5,895 nucleotides of DNA from an uncultured delta proteobacterium (GCA_903885885.1 CAISKJ010000970.1:1-5895), one strand, 5' to 3'. Shown: positions 1-5,765, counted from the first letter of the stretch. Program-made: numbers and translations. The notes: generated by a model not told the origin, from the sequence alone.

Positions 1-55
1 GCGCGCAGCGCGTCGCGGCGCCACGCATCACCTCACCCAGCGAGCGATCCCTCCC

Positions 56-1234
56 TTGCGCGTCTCCCTCGTAGCCCTGGCGTCCCTCTCGCTCGCCCTC
101 GCGGCGCCCGCGCGCGGCGTCGCGCAGCCCGTGCGACGTCCCCCCGTCGCGCCGCCTCCGCCCGCGGCCCCCTCCGAGGCCGAGGTGCGCTTCCAGCGCG
201 GCACCGAGCTCTTCAACGTGCGCAACTTCGAGGGCGCGCTCGTCGAGTTTCAGCGCTCCTACGAGCTCTCGTCGATGCCCGGTCTGCTCTACAACATCGC
301 GCGCACCGAGGTGGCCCTCGGGCGGCTCCCCGAGGCCGGTCGCACCATCGAGCGGTACCTCCGCGAGGCCACCGACCTCAGCGCCGAGCGCCGCGCCGAG
401 GTCGAGGCCATGCTCGCGCAGACGCGCAGCTTTCTGGCTCACCTCGTGGTGCGCGTCGAGCCCTCCGACGCGCGCGCCGCGCTCACCCTCGACGACAACG
501 CCGTCACCGACGCCCTCACCGACGAGGGCCTCGCCGTGGGCCCTGGGCGCCACACGCTGGTGGCCTCCGCCGAGGGCTGGCAGCCCGCCACGGCCTCCGT
601 GCTCGTCGCCTCCGGCGACCGCCGCGAGGTCACCCTCTCGCTGCGCCGCGCGACCGACCCGCGCGCCGTCGAGCCCGCCCGCGCCGACGCCCCGCCCGCA
701 GGCCGCATCGTGATCGCGGCGGCGCCGCAGGGCGCGTCCGCGCGCGTCGACGGGCAGTCGGTCACGCTCCCCGCGGCGGAGGTCGCGCCGGGGCTTCACG
801 CCGTCGAGGTGAGCGCGCCGGGGTACCGCGCCTGGCGCGGCGACGTGGAGCTCTCCGCGGGCGCGACGCGGGTGATCACCACGCGCCTCGCGTCTTCGCG
901 GGGCCTCGCGCCCGGATGGTTCATCGCGGGCGCCGCGGCGACGGGGGCCCTCCTCGCGGGGGCCCTGGTCTGCGGCGCGCTCACGGGCAGCGCCCACGAC
1001 GAGTACGCGCAGCGCTTCGCCGACGAGTACAACGCGCCCGACGTCGTCGCGCTGCGCGACCGCGGCGAGGCGCTGCGCCTCGTCACCAACGTGACGCTCG
1101 GCCTCGCGGCGGCGGCGGGCGTCGCCACGGTGGTGCTCTTCACGCAGACGCGGCCGCTCCGCGCGTCGTCGGCCGAGGTCTCCTTCGCGCCGACGCCCGA
1201 AGGCGGCGCCGCGCGGCTCCGCATCACCTTCTGA
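56..1234 (+). CDS. Exported TPR/PEGA-domain protein with two C-terminal membrane segments
   Basis: The 392-residue protein starts at a TTG codon. I chose this start because it opens directly into a signal peptide: a short basic n-region (MRVS), a hydrophobic core of Leu/Ala, and likely cleavage near residues 19-24 (APARGVAQ). No strong Shine-Dalgarno is visible, and the frame stays open to the window edge, so a start further upstream is possible. A Pro-rich linker (about 25-40) is followed by TPR-like helices (about 43-120, with FNVRNFEGALVEFQRSYEL and LLYNIARTEVALGRLPEA). Two PEGA-like beta domains follow, at about 129-197 (GPGRHTLVASAEGW) and 216-278 (APGLHAVEVSAPGYRAW). Hydrophobic segments lie at about 287-309 and 343-363. 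The tail ends in a beta-prone stretch with a terminal Phe. From the families, TPRs bind proteins and PEGA domains are found in surface or envelope proteins. The partner is unknown. Gene 2 begins 24 nt downstream, which suggests an operon. The domain calls are firm; the function is not. Confidence 0.85.
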   Translation: MRVSLVALASLSLALAAPARGVAQPVRRPPVAPPPPAAPSEAEVRFQRGTELFNVRNFEGALVEFQRSYELSSMPGLLYNIARTEVALGRLPEAGRTIERYLREATDLSAERRAEVEAMLAQTRSFLAHLVVRVEPSDARAALTLDDNAVTDALTDEGLAVGPGRHTLVASAEGWQPATASVLVASGDRREVTLSLRRATDPRAVEPARADAPPAGRIVIAAAPQGASARVDGQSVTLPAAEVAPGLHAVEVSAPGYRAWRGDVELSAGATRVITTRLASSRGLAPGWFIAGAAATGALLAGALVCGALTGSAHDEYAQRFADEYNAPDVVALRDRGEALRLVTNVTLGLAAAAGVATVVLFTQTRPLRASSAEVSFAPTPEGGAARLRITF

Positions 1235-1258
1235 GAGGCACGACAGGCTCACCTCACG

Positions 1259-3316
1259 ATGGCACGCCACCCCGCACTCGCCTCGCTGCTCGTCGCGCTC
1301 GCCTGCGCGTGCACCACGTCGTTCGAGGCCGATCAGCTGCGCGCTCGCCCCGACGCCACGCTCGACGCGGCCGACGCGACGCCCGACCTCGGCGACGGGT
1401 CCGACGCCTCGCCCGACGTAGCCTCCGCGTGCGGCGGCGAGAACGCCCCCTGCTGCGAGTCCGGCGCGGCGCCGTCGCCGTGCAACGCGGGCCTCGTGTG
1501 TCAGGGCGGCGTGTGCGCGCGCTGCGCGCCCGGTCGCACGGCCTGCGGGGGCTTCTGCGTCGACACCGACATCAACGTGAGCCACTGCGGGGCCTGCGGC
1601 AACGTGTGCCCCGAGGGGTACTCGTGCAGCGGCGGGGGCTGCCTGCTCTCGTGCGCGACGGGCCTCACGGTCTGCGGCGCGGTCTGCGCGCAGACCGGGT
1701 CCGACCCGATGCACTGCGGCCGCTGTCGCGCGCCGTGCACCTACGCCAACGCCACGGGCACGTGCACGGGCGGCGTGTGCGCGTTCGGCCGCTGCGGGGC
1801 GGGCTTCGGCGACTGCGACAGCGACACGAGCAACGGGTGTGAGACCAACACGCGCACCGACGTGAACAACTGCGGCGCGTGCGGCGTGCGATGCGCCCCG
1901 ACGCGCGCGTCGGCCGCGGTGTGCGACGCGGGCGTGTGCCGCGTGGTGACCTGCGCCGCCGGGTACGGCGACTGCGATCAGGACGCCTCCAACGGCTGCG
2001 AGGTCGACCTCTCGACGAACGCGGCAAACTGCGGCGCGTGCGACACCCTGTGCTCGGCGGGCGGCGCGTGCGTGGCGGGCGTGTGCCGCGTCTCGACGAG
2101 CGCCTGCGCCGCGGGCACGGCCGACTGCGTGGCCGCGACGGCGGGCTGCGAGACCAGCACCGCGACGGACCTGGCCAACTGCGGCGCGTGCGGCAACGCG
2201 TGCTCGCTGCCCCACGCGACCTCTACCTGCGCGATGGGGGCGTGCGCGGTGGCCTCGTGCGCGGCGGGCTTCGCCGACTGTGACGCCATGGCCGACAGCG
2301 GCTGCGAGGCCGACACGCGCACGAGCCTCGCCGACTGCGGCGCCTGCGGCCGCGCGTGCGCGCCGGCCAACGCGACGGGCGTCTGCGCGATGGGCGCCTG
2401 CGCGATCGGGGCGTGCAACGCGGGCTTCGCCGACTGCAACCGCGACGCGGCCGACGGCTGCGAGGTCGACCTGCGCACGAGCGCCACCAACTGCGGGGCC
2501 TGCGCGAGCGCGTGCAACGCGGCCAACGGCGTGGGCGCCTGCGTGGCGGGGCGCTGCGCCGTCGGCACCTGCAACGCGGGCTTCGCCGACTGCGACGGCA
2601 ACGCGAGCAACGGCTGCGAGGTGAACACGCAGACGAGCGCGGCCAACTGCAGCGCGTGCGGCGCGATGTGCGCGTTCGCCAACGCGACGGCGACCTGCGC
2701 CGGCGCCACCTGCGGCCTCGGCCCGTGCGCGACGGGCTTCGCCGACTGCGACCGCAACCCGGCCAACGGGTGCGAGGCAGCGGTCAACTCGGACCCGCGC
2801 AACTGCGGCGGCTGCGGGCGAATCTGCTCCAGCGGGCAGGTGTGCTCGACCTCCGAGTGCCGGTCGGGGTGCACCTCGGGCACCACCCTCTGCGGCAGCT
2901 CCTGCGTCAACGCGCAGAGCGACGCGCGCAACTGCGGCGCCTGCGGCAACCAGTGCTCGGTGCGCCCGCTCTCCCACGCGACGCCGGTGTGCCGCAGCGC
3001 CGTCTGCGGCTACGCCTGCACGCAGAACTACCTCGACTGCAACGCGCAGGGCGGCGACGGGTGCGAGGTCAACATCGGCACCGACGCGAACAACTGCGGC
3101 GCGTGCGGTCGCCGATGCACCGGCGGCCCCAACGTGTTCGTCGTCGGCTGCGCGATGGGCACCTGCCGCCTGTCGTGCAACCTCGGCTGGGCCGACTGCG
3201 ACCGGGCCGCGGCCAACGGCTGCGAGGTCTTCCCAGGCAACGATCGCAACAACTGCGGGTCGTGCGGCCACCGCTGCGCGACGGGGCAGTCGTGCGCGCT
3301 GGGCTTCTGCGTGTAG
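1259..3316 (+). CDS. Cysteine-rich tandem-repeat putative lipoprotein (Stig1-like units)
   Basis: The 685-residue protein starts at ATG; an AGG 11 nt upstream is only a weak ribosome site. The N-terminus is a signal sequence (MARHPALASLLVALACAC) with a lipobox-like ALAC at residues 13-16. Ala at -3 is not the usual Leu, so lipidation is likely but unproven. Residues about 30-55 form an Asp/Ala/Pro-rich spacer. A six-Cys module (58-86, with adjacent Cys65-Cys66) precedes twelve tandem units from Cys89 to Cys684, each with exactly eight cysteines. Units 1, 2 and 10 resemble Stig1-type Cys motifs (C-x3-C, then C-x9-C, then CGACG). The other nine carry a DCD...NGCE loop. In all, 104 of 685 residues are Cys. 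No enzyme domain is visible. I infer a disulfide-bonded extracytoplasmic rod or adhesin-like surface protein. Binding of metal or calcium is possible. Automatic pipelines may give such Cys-rich proteins misleading enzyme names. It is probably co-transcribed with the preceding PEGA gene. Confidence 0.9.
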   Translation: MARHPALASLLVALACACTTSFEADQLRARPDATLDAADATPDLGDGSDASPDVASACGGENAPCCESGAAPSPCNAGLVCQGGVCARCAPGRTACGGFCVDTDINVSHCGACGNVCPEGYSCSGGGCLLSCATGLTVCGAVCAQTGSDPMHCGRCRAPCTYANATGTCTGGVCAFGRCGAGFGDCDSDTSNGCETNTRTDVNNCGACGVRCAPTRASAAVCDAGVCRVVTCAAGYGDCDQDASNGCEVDLSTNAANCGACDTLCSAGGACVAGVCRVSTSACAAGTADCVAATAGCETSTATDLANCGACGNACSLPHATSTCAMGACAVASCAAGFADCDAMADSGCEADTRTSLADCGACGRACAPANATGVCAMGACAIGACNAGFADCNRDAADGCEVDLRTSATNCGACASACNAANGVGACVAGRCAVGTCNAGFADCDGNASNGCEVNTQTSAANCSACGAMCAFANATATCAGATCGLGPCATGFADCDRNPANGCEAAVNSDPRNCGGCGRICSSGQVCSTSECRSGCTSGTTLCGSSCVNAQSDARNCGACGNQCSVRPLSHATPVCRSAVCGYACTQNYLDCNAQGGDGCEVNIGTDANNCGACGRRCTGGPNVFVVGCAMGTCRLSCNLGWADCDRAAANGCEVFPGNDRNNCGSCGHRCATGQSCALGFCV
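1523..3313 (+). repeat. Array of twelve 8-Cys coding repeats
   Basis: Within the Cys-rich protein the units begin at Cys89, 132, 179, 232, 283, 334, 386, 438, 490, 538, 587 and 640, with lengths of 43-53 residues. In every unit the spacings C1-x6-C2, C4-x2-C5-x3-C6 and C7-x4-C8 are constant. Two classes differ in the middle. Class A (units 1, 2, 10) has C2-x3-C3-x9-C4. Class B (units 3-9, 11, 12) has C2-x7-C3-x10-C4, except unit 5, which is one residue shorter (C2-x6-C3). The C6-C7 loop varies from 5 to 11 residues. Units 6, 7 and 8 (starting at nt 2258, 2414 and 2570) have an exact period of 156 nt, and the 15-mer GGGCTTCGCCGACTG is identical in units 6-9, which suggests the most recent duplications are there. 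Confidence 0.92.
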
Positions 3317-3334
3317 GGCTGAGGGCCTCAGCCC
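3316..3334. terminator. Hairpin between convergent genes, candidate bidirectional terminator
   Basis: GGGCTGAG (3316-3323) and CTCAGCCC (3327-3334) form a perfect 8-bp inverted repeat with a 3-nt loop. It covers the last base of the Cys-rich gene's TAG and the whole stop codon of nadA, in the 11-nt gap between the two stops. Neither side has a T-run, so it is not a canonical intrinsic terminator. In such GC-rich genomes it could act as a bidirectional terminator or protect the mRNA 3' ends. A second, competing hairpin overlaps it (3326-3343). Confidence 0.5.
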
Positions 3335-3343
3335 GCGCTGAGG
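3326..3343. other. Alternative hairpin overlapping the terminator-like stem
   Basis: CCTCAGC (3326-3332) can pair perfectly with GCTGAGG (3337-3343) across a 4-nt loop. It shares its left arm with the right arm of the 3316-3334 hairpin, so only one of the two can form at a time. It lies in the last codons (Leu-Ser-Ala-Gly-stop) of nadA on the minus strand and just after the Cys-rich gene on the plus strand. Its function is not known; chance in GC-rich DNA is possible. Confidence 0.4.
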
Positions 3344-4266
3344 GCGAGCATGCGCTCGATGGGCGCGAGGGCCTCGACGCGGAGCGACTCGGGCAGGGTG
3401 ATCTCGGGCGCGAGGTTGACGAGCGCGTCGCGCACGGCCTCGAGGGTGTTCTTCTTCATGAAGGGGCAGTCGTTGCAGTGGCAGTTGCCCTCCGGCGGCG
3501 CGGGGATGAACGTCTTCTCGGGCGACTGCTTCTGCATCTGGTGTAGGATGCCCGTCTCGGTCGCGACGATGAAGGTCGTCGCAGGCGACGCGGCCGTGTA
3601 CTTGAGCAGCGCGCTGGTGCTGCCGATGTACGCGGCCATCGCGAGCACCGGGGGCTCGCACTCGGGGTGCGCGATCACCACGGCGTCGGGGTGGCGGGTC
3701 TTGAGGGCGATGAGCTTGCGCTCCGAGAAGGTCTCGTGCACGACGCAGCTGCCGCGCCACAGGAGCATCTCGCGGCCCGTCTTCTTGGCGAGGTAGGCGC
3801 CGAGGTTGCGGTCGGGCGCGAAGAGAATGGGCGTGCCCTCGGGCACGCTGCGCACGATCTTCTCGGCGTTGGAGCTCGTCACGATGCAGTCGGAGAGCGC
3901 CTTCACGCCCGCCGAGCAGTTGATGTACGAGAGCACGTAGTGGTCGGGGTGGCGCGCCACGAAGGCCGCGAACTTGTCGGCGGGGCAGCCCTCGGCGAGC
4001 GAGCACCCGGCCTCGAGGTCGGGGAGCACGACCTTGCGCGAGGGGTTGAGAATCTTCGCGGTCTCGGCCATGAAGTGCACGCCCGCGAACACGATCACGT
4101 CGGCCGTGGTCTTCTGCGCGGCCTGCGAGAGCTGCAGCGAGTCGCCCACGAAGTCGGCGACGTCTTGCACCTCGCCGTCGACGTAGTAGTGCGCGAGGAT
4201 CACCGCGTTGCGCTCCTTGCGGAGGCGGTTGATCTCCTCGACGATCGCGTCATTGTGGTCGTTCAT
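3328..4266 (-). CDS. nadA: Quinolinate synthase NadA (4Fe-4S)
   Basis: The 312-residue cytoplasmic enzyme condenses iminoaspartate with dihydroxyacetone phosphate to give quinolinate, in de novo NAD synthesis. The family signatures are present in order: AHYY (25-28), GDSLQLS (41-47), FAGVHFMAETAKILNP (60-75), LPDLEAGC (81-88), YINCSAGVKALSD (114-126), TSSNA (130-134), HPEC (200-203), STSALLKY (216-223), ATETGI (235-240) and CHCNDCPFM (262-270). The expected cluster ligands are Cys88, Cys174 (RGSCVVHE) and Cys267. The length fits the short NadA form of about 300 residues rather than the E. coli form of about 347. The frame is open further upstream, but that extension is Arg-rich and lacks family similarity, so I start at the ATG before NDHNDAIVEEINRLRKERN. 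There is no Shine-Dalgarno; the promoter sits directly against the ATG. No nadB or nadC is nearby, so they must lie elsewhere if the pathway is complete. Confidence 0.97.
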   Translation of the reverse strand: MNDHNDAIVEEINRLRKERNAVILAHYYVDGEVQDVADFVGDSLQLSQAAQKTTADVIVFAGVHFMAETAKILNPSRKVVLPDLEAGCSLAEGCPADKFAAFVARHPDHYVLSYINCSAGVKALSDCIVTSSNAEKIVRSVPEGTPILFAPDRNLGAYLAKKTGREMLLWRGSCVVHETFSERKLIALKTRHPDAVVIAHPECEPPVLAMAAYIGSTSALLKYTAASPATTFIVATETGILHQMQKQSPEKTFIPAPPEGNCHCNDCPFMKKNTLEAVRDALVNLAPEITLPESLRVEALAPIERMLALSAG

Positions 4267-4302
4267 GCGCGGCAATCTAGTGTCTCGCCGCCCCGTTGTG
4301 AA
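4267..4302 (-). promoter_or_regulatory. Sigma70-type promoter for nadA, probably leaderless
   Basis: On the minus strand a -35 element TTCACA (4302-4297, 5 of 6 matches to TTGACA) is followed by exactly 17 nt and a -10 element TAGATT (4279-4274, 4 of 6 matches to TATAAT). These are among the few AT-rich hexamers in the intergenic region. Seven bases separate the -10 box from the nadA ATG, so transcription would start at or one base before the A of the ATG (4266). That agrees with the absence of a ribosome binding site. It also argues against the in-frame TTG at 4275, which lies inside the -10 box. Confidence 0.55.
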
Positions 4303-4332
4303 CACCGACGCGCCCCCGCCGTGGGAGGCGCC

Positions 4333-4356
4333 TCGACGCGCGAGCCGCGCCGTCGA
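4333..4356. other. Inverted repeat in the divergent intergenic region
   Basis: TCGACG (4333-4338) and CGTCGA (4351-4356) are 6-bp inverted half-sites separated by 12 nt, between nadA and the small secreted protein gene. The spacing would suit a dimeric regulator bound upstream of nadA's -35. Short CG-rich palindromes are common by chance in this kind of DNA, so this is only a candidate. The rest of the 173-nt intergenic stretch (4267-4439) shows no RNA gene or recognised riboswitch, and no convincing plus-strand promoter. Confidence 0.2.
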
Positions 4357-4423
4357 TCTATCGCCCGCGCGCGGCCAATGGCTCGCGGCGGCGCGGCGTT
4401 GAACTCCTCGCACGCCCCGCTTG

Positions 4424-4429
4424 AAGGAG
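4424..4429 (+). promoter_or_regulatory. Shine-Dalgarno of the small secreted protein gene
   Basis: AAGGAG lies 10 nt upstream of the ATG at 4440. It is the best ribosome binding site in the window, and it fixes this start and supports the gene as real. Confidence 0.75.
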
Positions 4430-4439
4430 TCACGCTGCC

Positions 4440-4925
4440 ATGTCTCACGCCGCACGCGCCCTGCGCTCATTCGTCTTCGCCGCACTGACCTTCGCGACGC
4501 TCCCCGCCGGCGCGCAGCGGATGAACCCGTGTCAGCCGCCGCGCCCTCCGCCGACGCCGCCCGTGAGCCTGGTGGTGGCGACGCCGCCCGCCGACGCGTG
4601 CCCCACCGGCGATTGCGTCGCGCACGACCTCTCGACGCAAGACGAGTGCGCCATGTTCGAGCGGTCGGCGACGGGCGACGGCCGCTGGGCCGCGGGGCTC
4701 TCGCGCGCCGTCGATCGCGCGCTGTTTCGCGAGCGCGGCTCCGTCGGGTGGACGGTGTCGGCCTACCGCATCCGCTGGTCGAACGGCGCCTGGAGCGACT
4801 GGTACGTGGCGGGCGTGAACGACCTCGACCACAAGTTCAACCCGGGCGCCAACACCATGCGCCGCATGTGGTCGTACTTCGCCGACCACGAGCATCAGGC
4901 GCTCGCCTGTCGGCCGCGCATGTAA
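4440..4925 (+). CDS. Small secreted protein of unknown function
   Basis: I do not recognise this 161-residue protein. It begins with a signal peptide: ARALRS, then the hydrophobic FVFAALTFATLPAGA, with likely cleavage after Ala25 (AGA|Q). The mature part has a Pro-rich segment (32-41, PPRPPPTPP) and five cysteines at 31, 54, 59, 70 and 157; four would allow two disulfides. Residues 104-145 are rich in aromatic residues, with Trp at 104, 113, 118, 121 and 144, and resemble a compact beta fold (GWTVSAYRIRWSNGAWSDWY, then VNDLDHKFN). The tail reads WSYFADHEHQALACR. The start is set by a good Shine-Dalgarno. The gene is divergent from nadA and convergent with the methyltransferase gene, whose stop lies 30 nt away. 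I infer it is exported to the periplasm or outside the cell. No catalytic motif is visible; a carbohydrate- or protein-binding role is only a guess. Confidence 0.8.
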   Translation: MSHAARALRSFVFAALTFATLPAGAQRMNPCQPPRPPPTPPVSLVVATPPADACPTGDCVAHDLSTQDECAMFERSATGDGRWAAGLSRAVDRALFRERGSVGWTVSAYRIRWSNGAWSDWYVAGVNDLDHKFNPGANTMRRMWSYFADHEHQALACRPRM

Positions 4926-4955
4926 CGTCGCGCGCCCGCGCCCTGATCGCTTCGC

Positions 4956-5738
4956 CTACGGCCGCACGAAGCGCAGCACGAAGCGGTCGCTCGTGCCGCG
5001 TCGCGCGCCGGCCGCGCGGGGGCTGTCGTTCCAGTCGCGCGTGTCGCCGGGGCTGCGCAGAAAGTCGGCCTCGCCGTCGAGGCGAAAGCCCGCCGCGCGC
5101 ACCTCGTCGACCACGACGCGCTGCTCGATGCGATGGAAGGTCTGCGCGTCGTCGACGCCGTGACCCGCGGCGGCGCTGTGGTCGACGATGCCGTACACCC
5201 CGCCCGGGCGCAGCGCGCGAAACACCGCGCGGTTCATCGCGGCGCGGTCGGTGTGGAGCCACACCGCGTCGTGGTACGACAGCACGAAGACCACCGCGTC
5301 GAGGTCGGTCGCCTCCGGGGGCAGCGGGTCGTCGAGCTCGCGGTCGACGCGCACCACGGCGCGCATCGGGGGCGTCGCCAGGCGGGCCGACCACGGCCCC
5401 TCGGCGAAGCGCTCGAGGATGAAGCGGTTGTTCTCTGCGAAGACGCGCCCGTCGGGGCCCACGGCGCGCGCAAGGAGCTCGGTGGTGTACCCGCCGCCCG
5501 CGAAGAGCTCGGCCACGCGCTGACCGCGTCGAATGCCGAAGAACGAGAGCGTCTCCGCCGGGCGCCGCTGCGCGTCGAGCGCGCGGTCGTCGGCGCTGCG
5601 GTCCGTCGCCTCGACGGCGGCGCGCGCGTCGTCGCTGATGGCGACGGAGACCGCGGCGACGGGCGCGGCCGCGCGGGGCGGCGCGCTCGCGCACGACGCG
5701 AGGAGTACCGAGGCCAGGGCCAGTGTGCGTGTTCTCAT
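4956..5738 (-). CDS. Class I SAM-methyltransferase-like lipoprotein
   Basis: The 260-residue protein has a signal sequence with a good lipobox (LLAS-C, Cys16), then an Ala/Pro linker. The body is a Rossmann-type methyltransferase fold: motif I VAELFAGGGYTTELLA (75-90), an acidic residue after strand 2 (VFAENN, Glu102), strand 4 with DAVVFVLSYHD (147-157), and LRPGGVYGIVDHSA (176-189). The YHD and GGGY motifs recall the 'predicted methyltransferase' family often listed as COG4798; this comes from memory of the family, not a search. The substrate is unknown. The ATG at 5738 is preferred because GAGG (5748-5745) lies 6 nt upstream. An in-frame ATG at 5750 would add four residues (MRSR) and has a poorer ribosome site. 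Export of a SAM-dependent enzyme is odd, because SAM is cytoplasmic. The end of another minus-strand gene lies about 54 nt upstream, so the two may share a transcript. Confidence 0.87.
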   Translation of the reverse strand: MRTRTLALASVLLASCASAPPRAAAPVAAVSVAISDDARAAVEATDRSADDRALDAQRRPAETLSFFGIRRGQRVAELFAGGGYTTELLARAVGPDGRVFAENNRFILERFAEGPWSARLATPPMRAVVRVDRELDDPLPPEATDLDAVVFVLSYHDAVWLHTDRAAMNRAVFRALRPGGVYGIVDHSAAAGHGVDDAQTFHRIEQRVVVDEVRAAGFRLDGEADFLRSPGDTRDWNDSPRAAGARRGTSDRFVLRFVRP

Positions 5739-5744
5739 GCGCGA

Positions 5745-5748
5745 CCTC
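5745..5748 (-). promoter_or_regulatory. Shine-Dalgarno that decides the methyltransferase start
   Basis: GAGG on the minus strand lies 6 nt before the ATG at 5738 and overlaps the alternative ATG at 5750 (ATGAGG). It therefore favours the downstream start. Confidence 0.45.
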
Positions 5749-5765
5749 ATAGGCCACGGCGCGGG

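Noticed and set aside
3..74. Plus-strand open frame reaching a TAG at 72-74 (possible end of an upstream gene overlapping the TTG start)
   Set aside because: It is only 23 residues, not distinguishable from chance open frame in GC-rich DNA; I see nothing else supportable in bases 1-55.
1978..2949. Long minus-strand open frame (323 codons) with repeating PQAPQL/SQP/SAKPA pattern inside the Cys-rich gene
   Set aside because: It is the antisense image of the Cys repeats: TGC and GCG-rich codons read backwards leave no stops. It has no ribosome site and its periodicity follows the sense repeats.
1523..3313. CRISPR-like or non-coding tandem repeat
   Set aside because: The periodicity is at protein level, in frame, with divergent DNA between units and intact codons throughout; it is a coding repeat.
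2356..3546. Plus-strand open frame of 396 codons overlapping the end of the Cys-rich gene and the end of nadA
   Set aside because: It is Arg/Leu-rich low complexity, typical of an out-of-frame shadow in GC-rich DNA; it crosses two well-supported genes.
4399..4404. TTGAAC as a -35 box for the small secreted protein gene
   Set aside because: No plausible -10 lies 16-18 nt downstream before the Shine-Dalgarno and ATG.
4267..4485. Arg-rich 73-residue N-terminal extension of nadA
   Set aside because: The family start fits the ATG at 4266, the extension shows no NadA similarity, and it would run through the predicted promoter.
3667..4488. Plus-strand open frame of 273 codons opposite nadA
   Set aside because: It lies antisense to a clear NadA, has shadow-like composition (Arg/Val/Gly/His), and there is no start signal.
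4837..5757. Minus-strand 306-codon open frame overlapping the methyltransferase
   Set aside because: It is extremely Arg-rich with no domains; the methyltransferase frame carries clear motifs and a lipobox.
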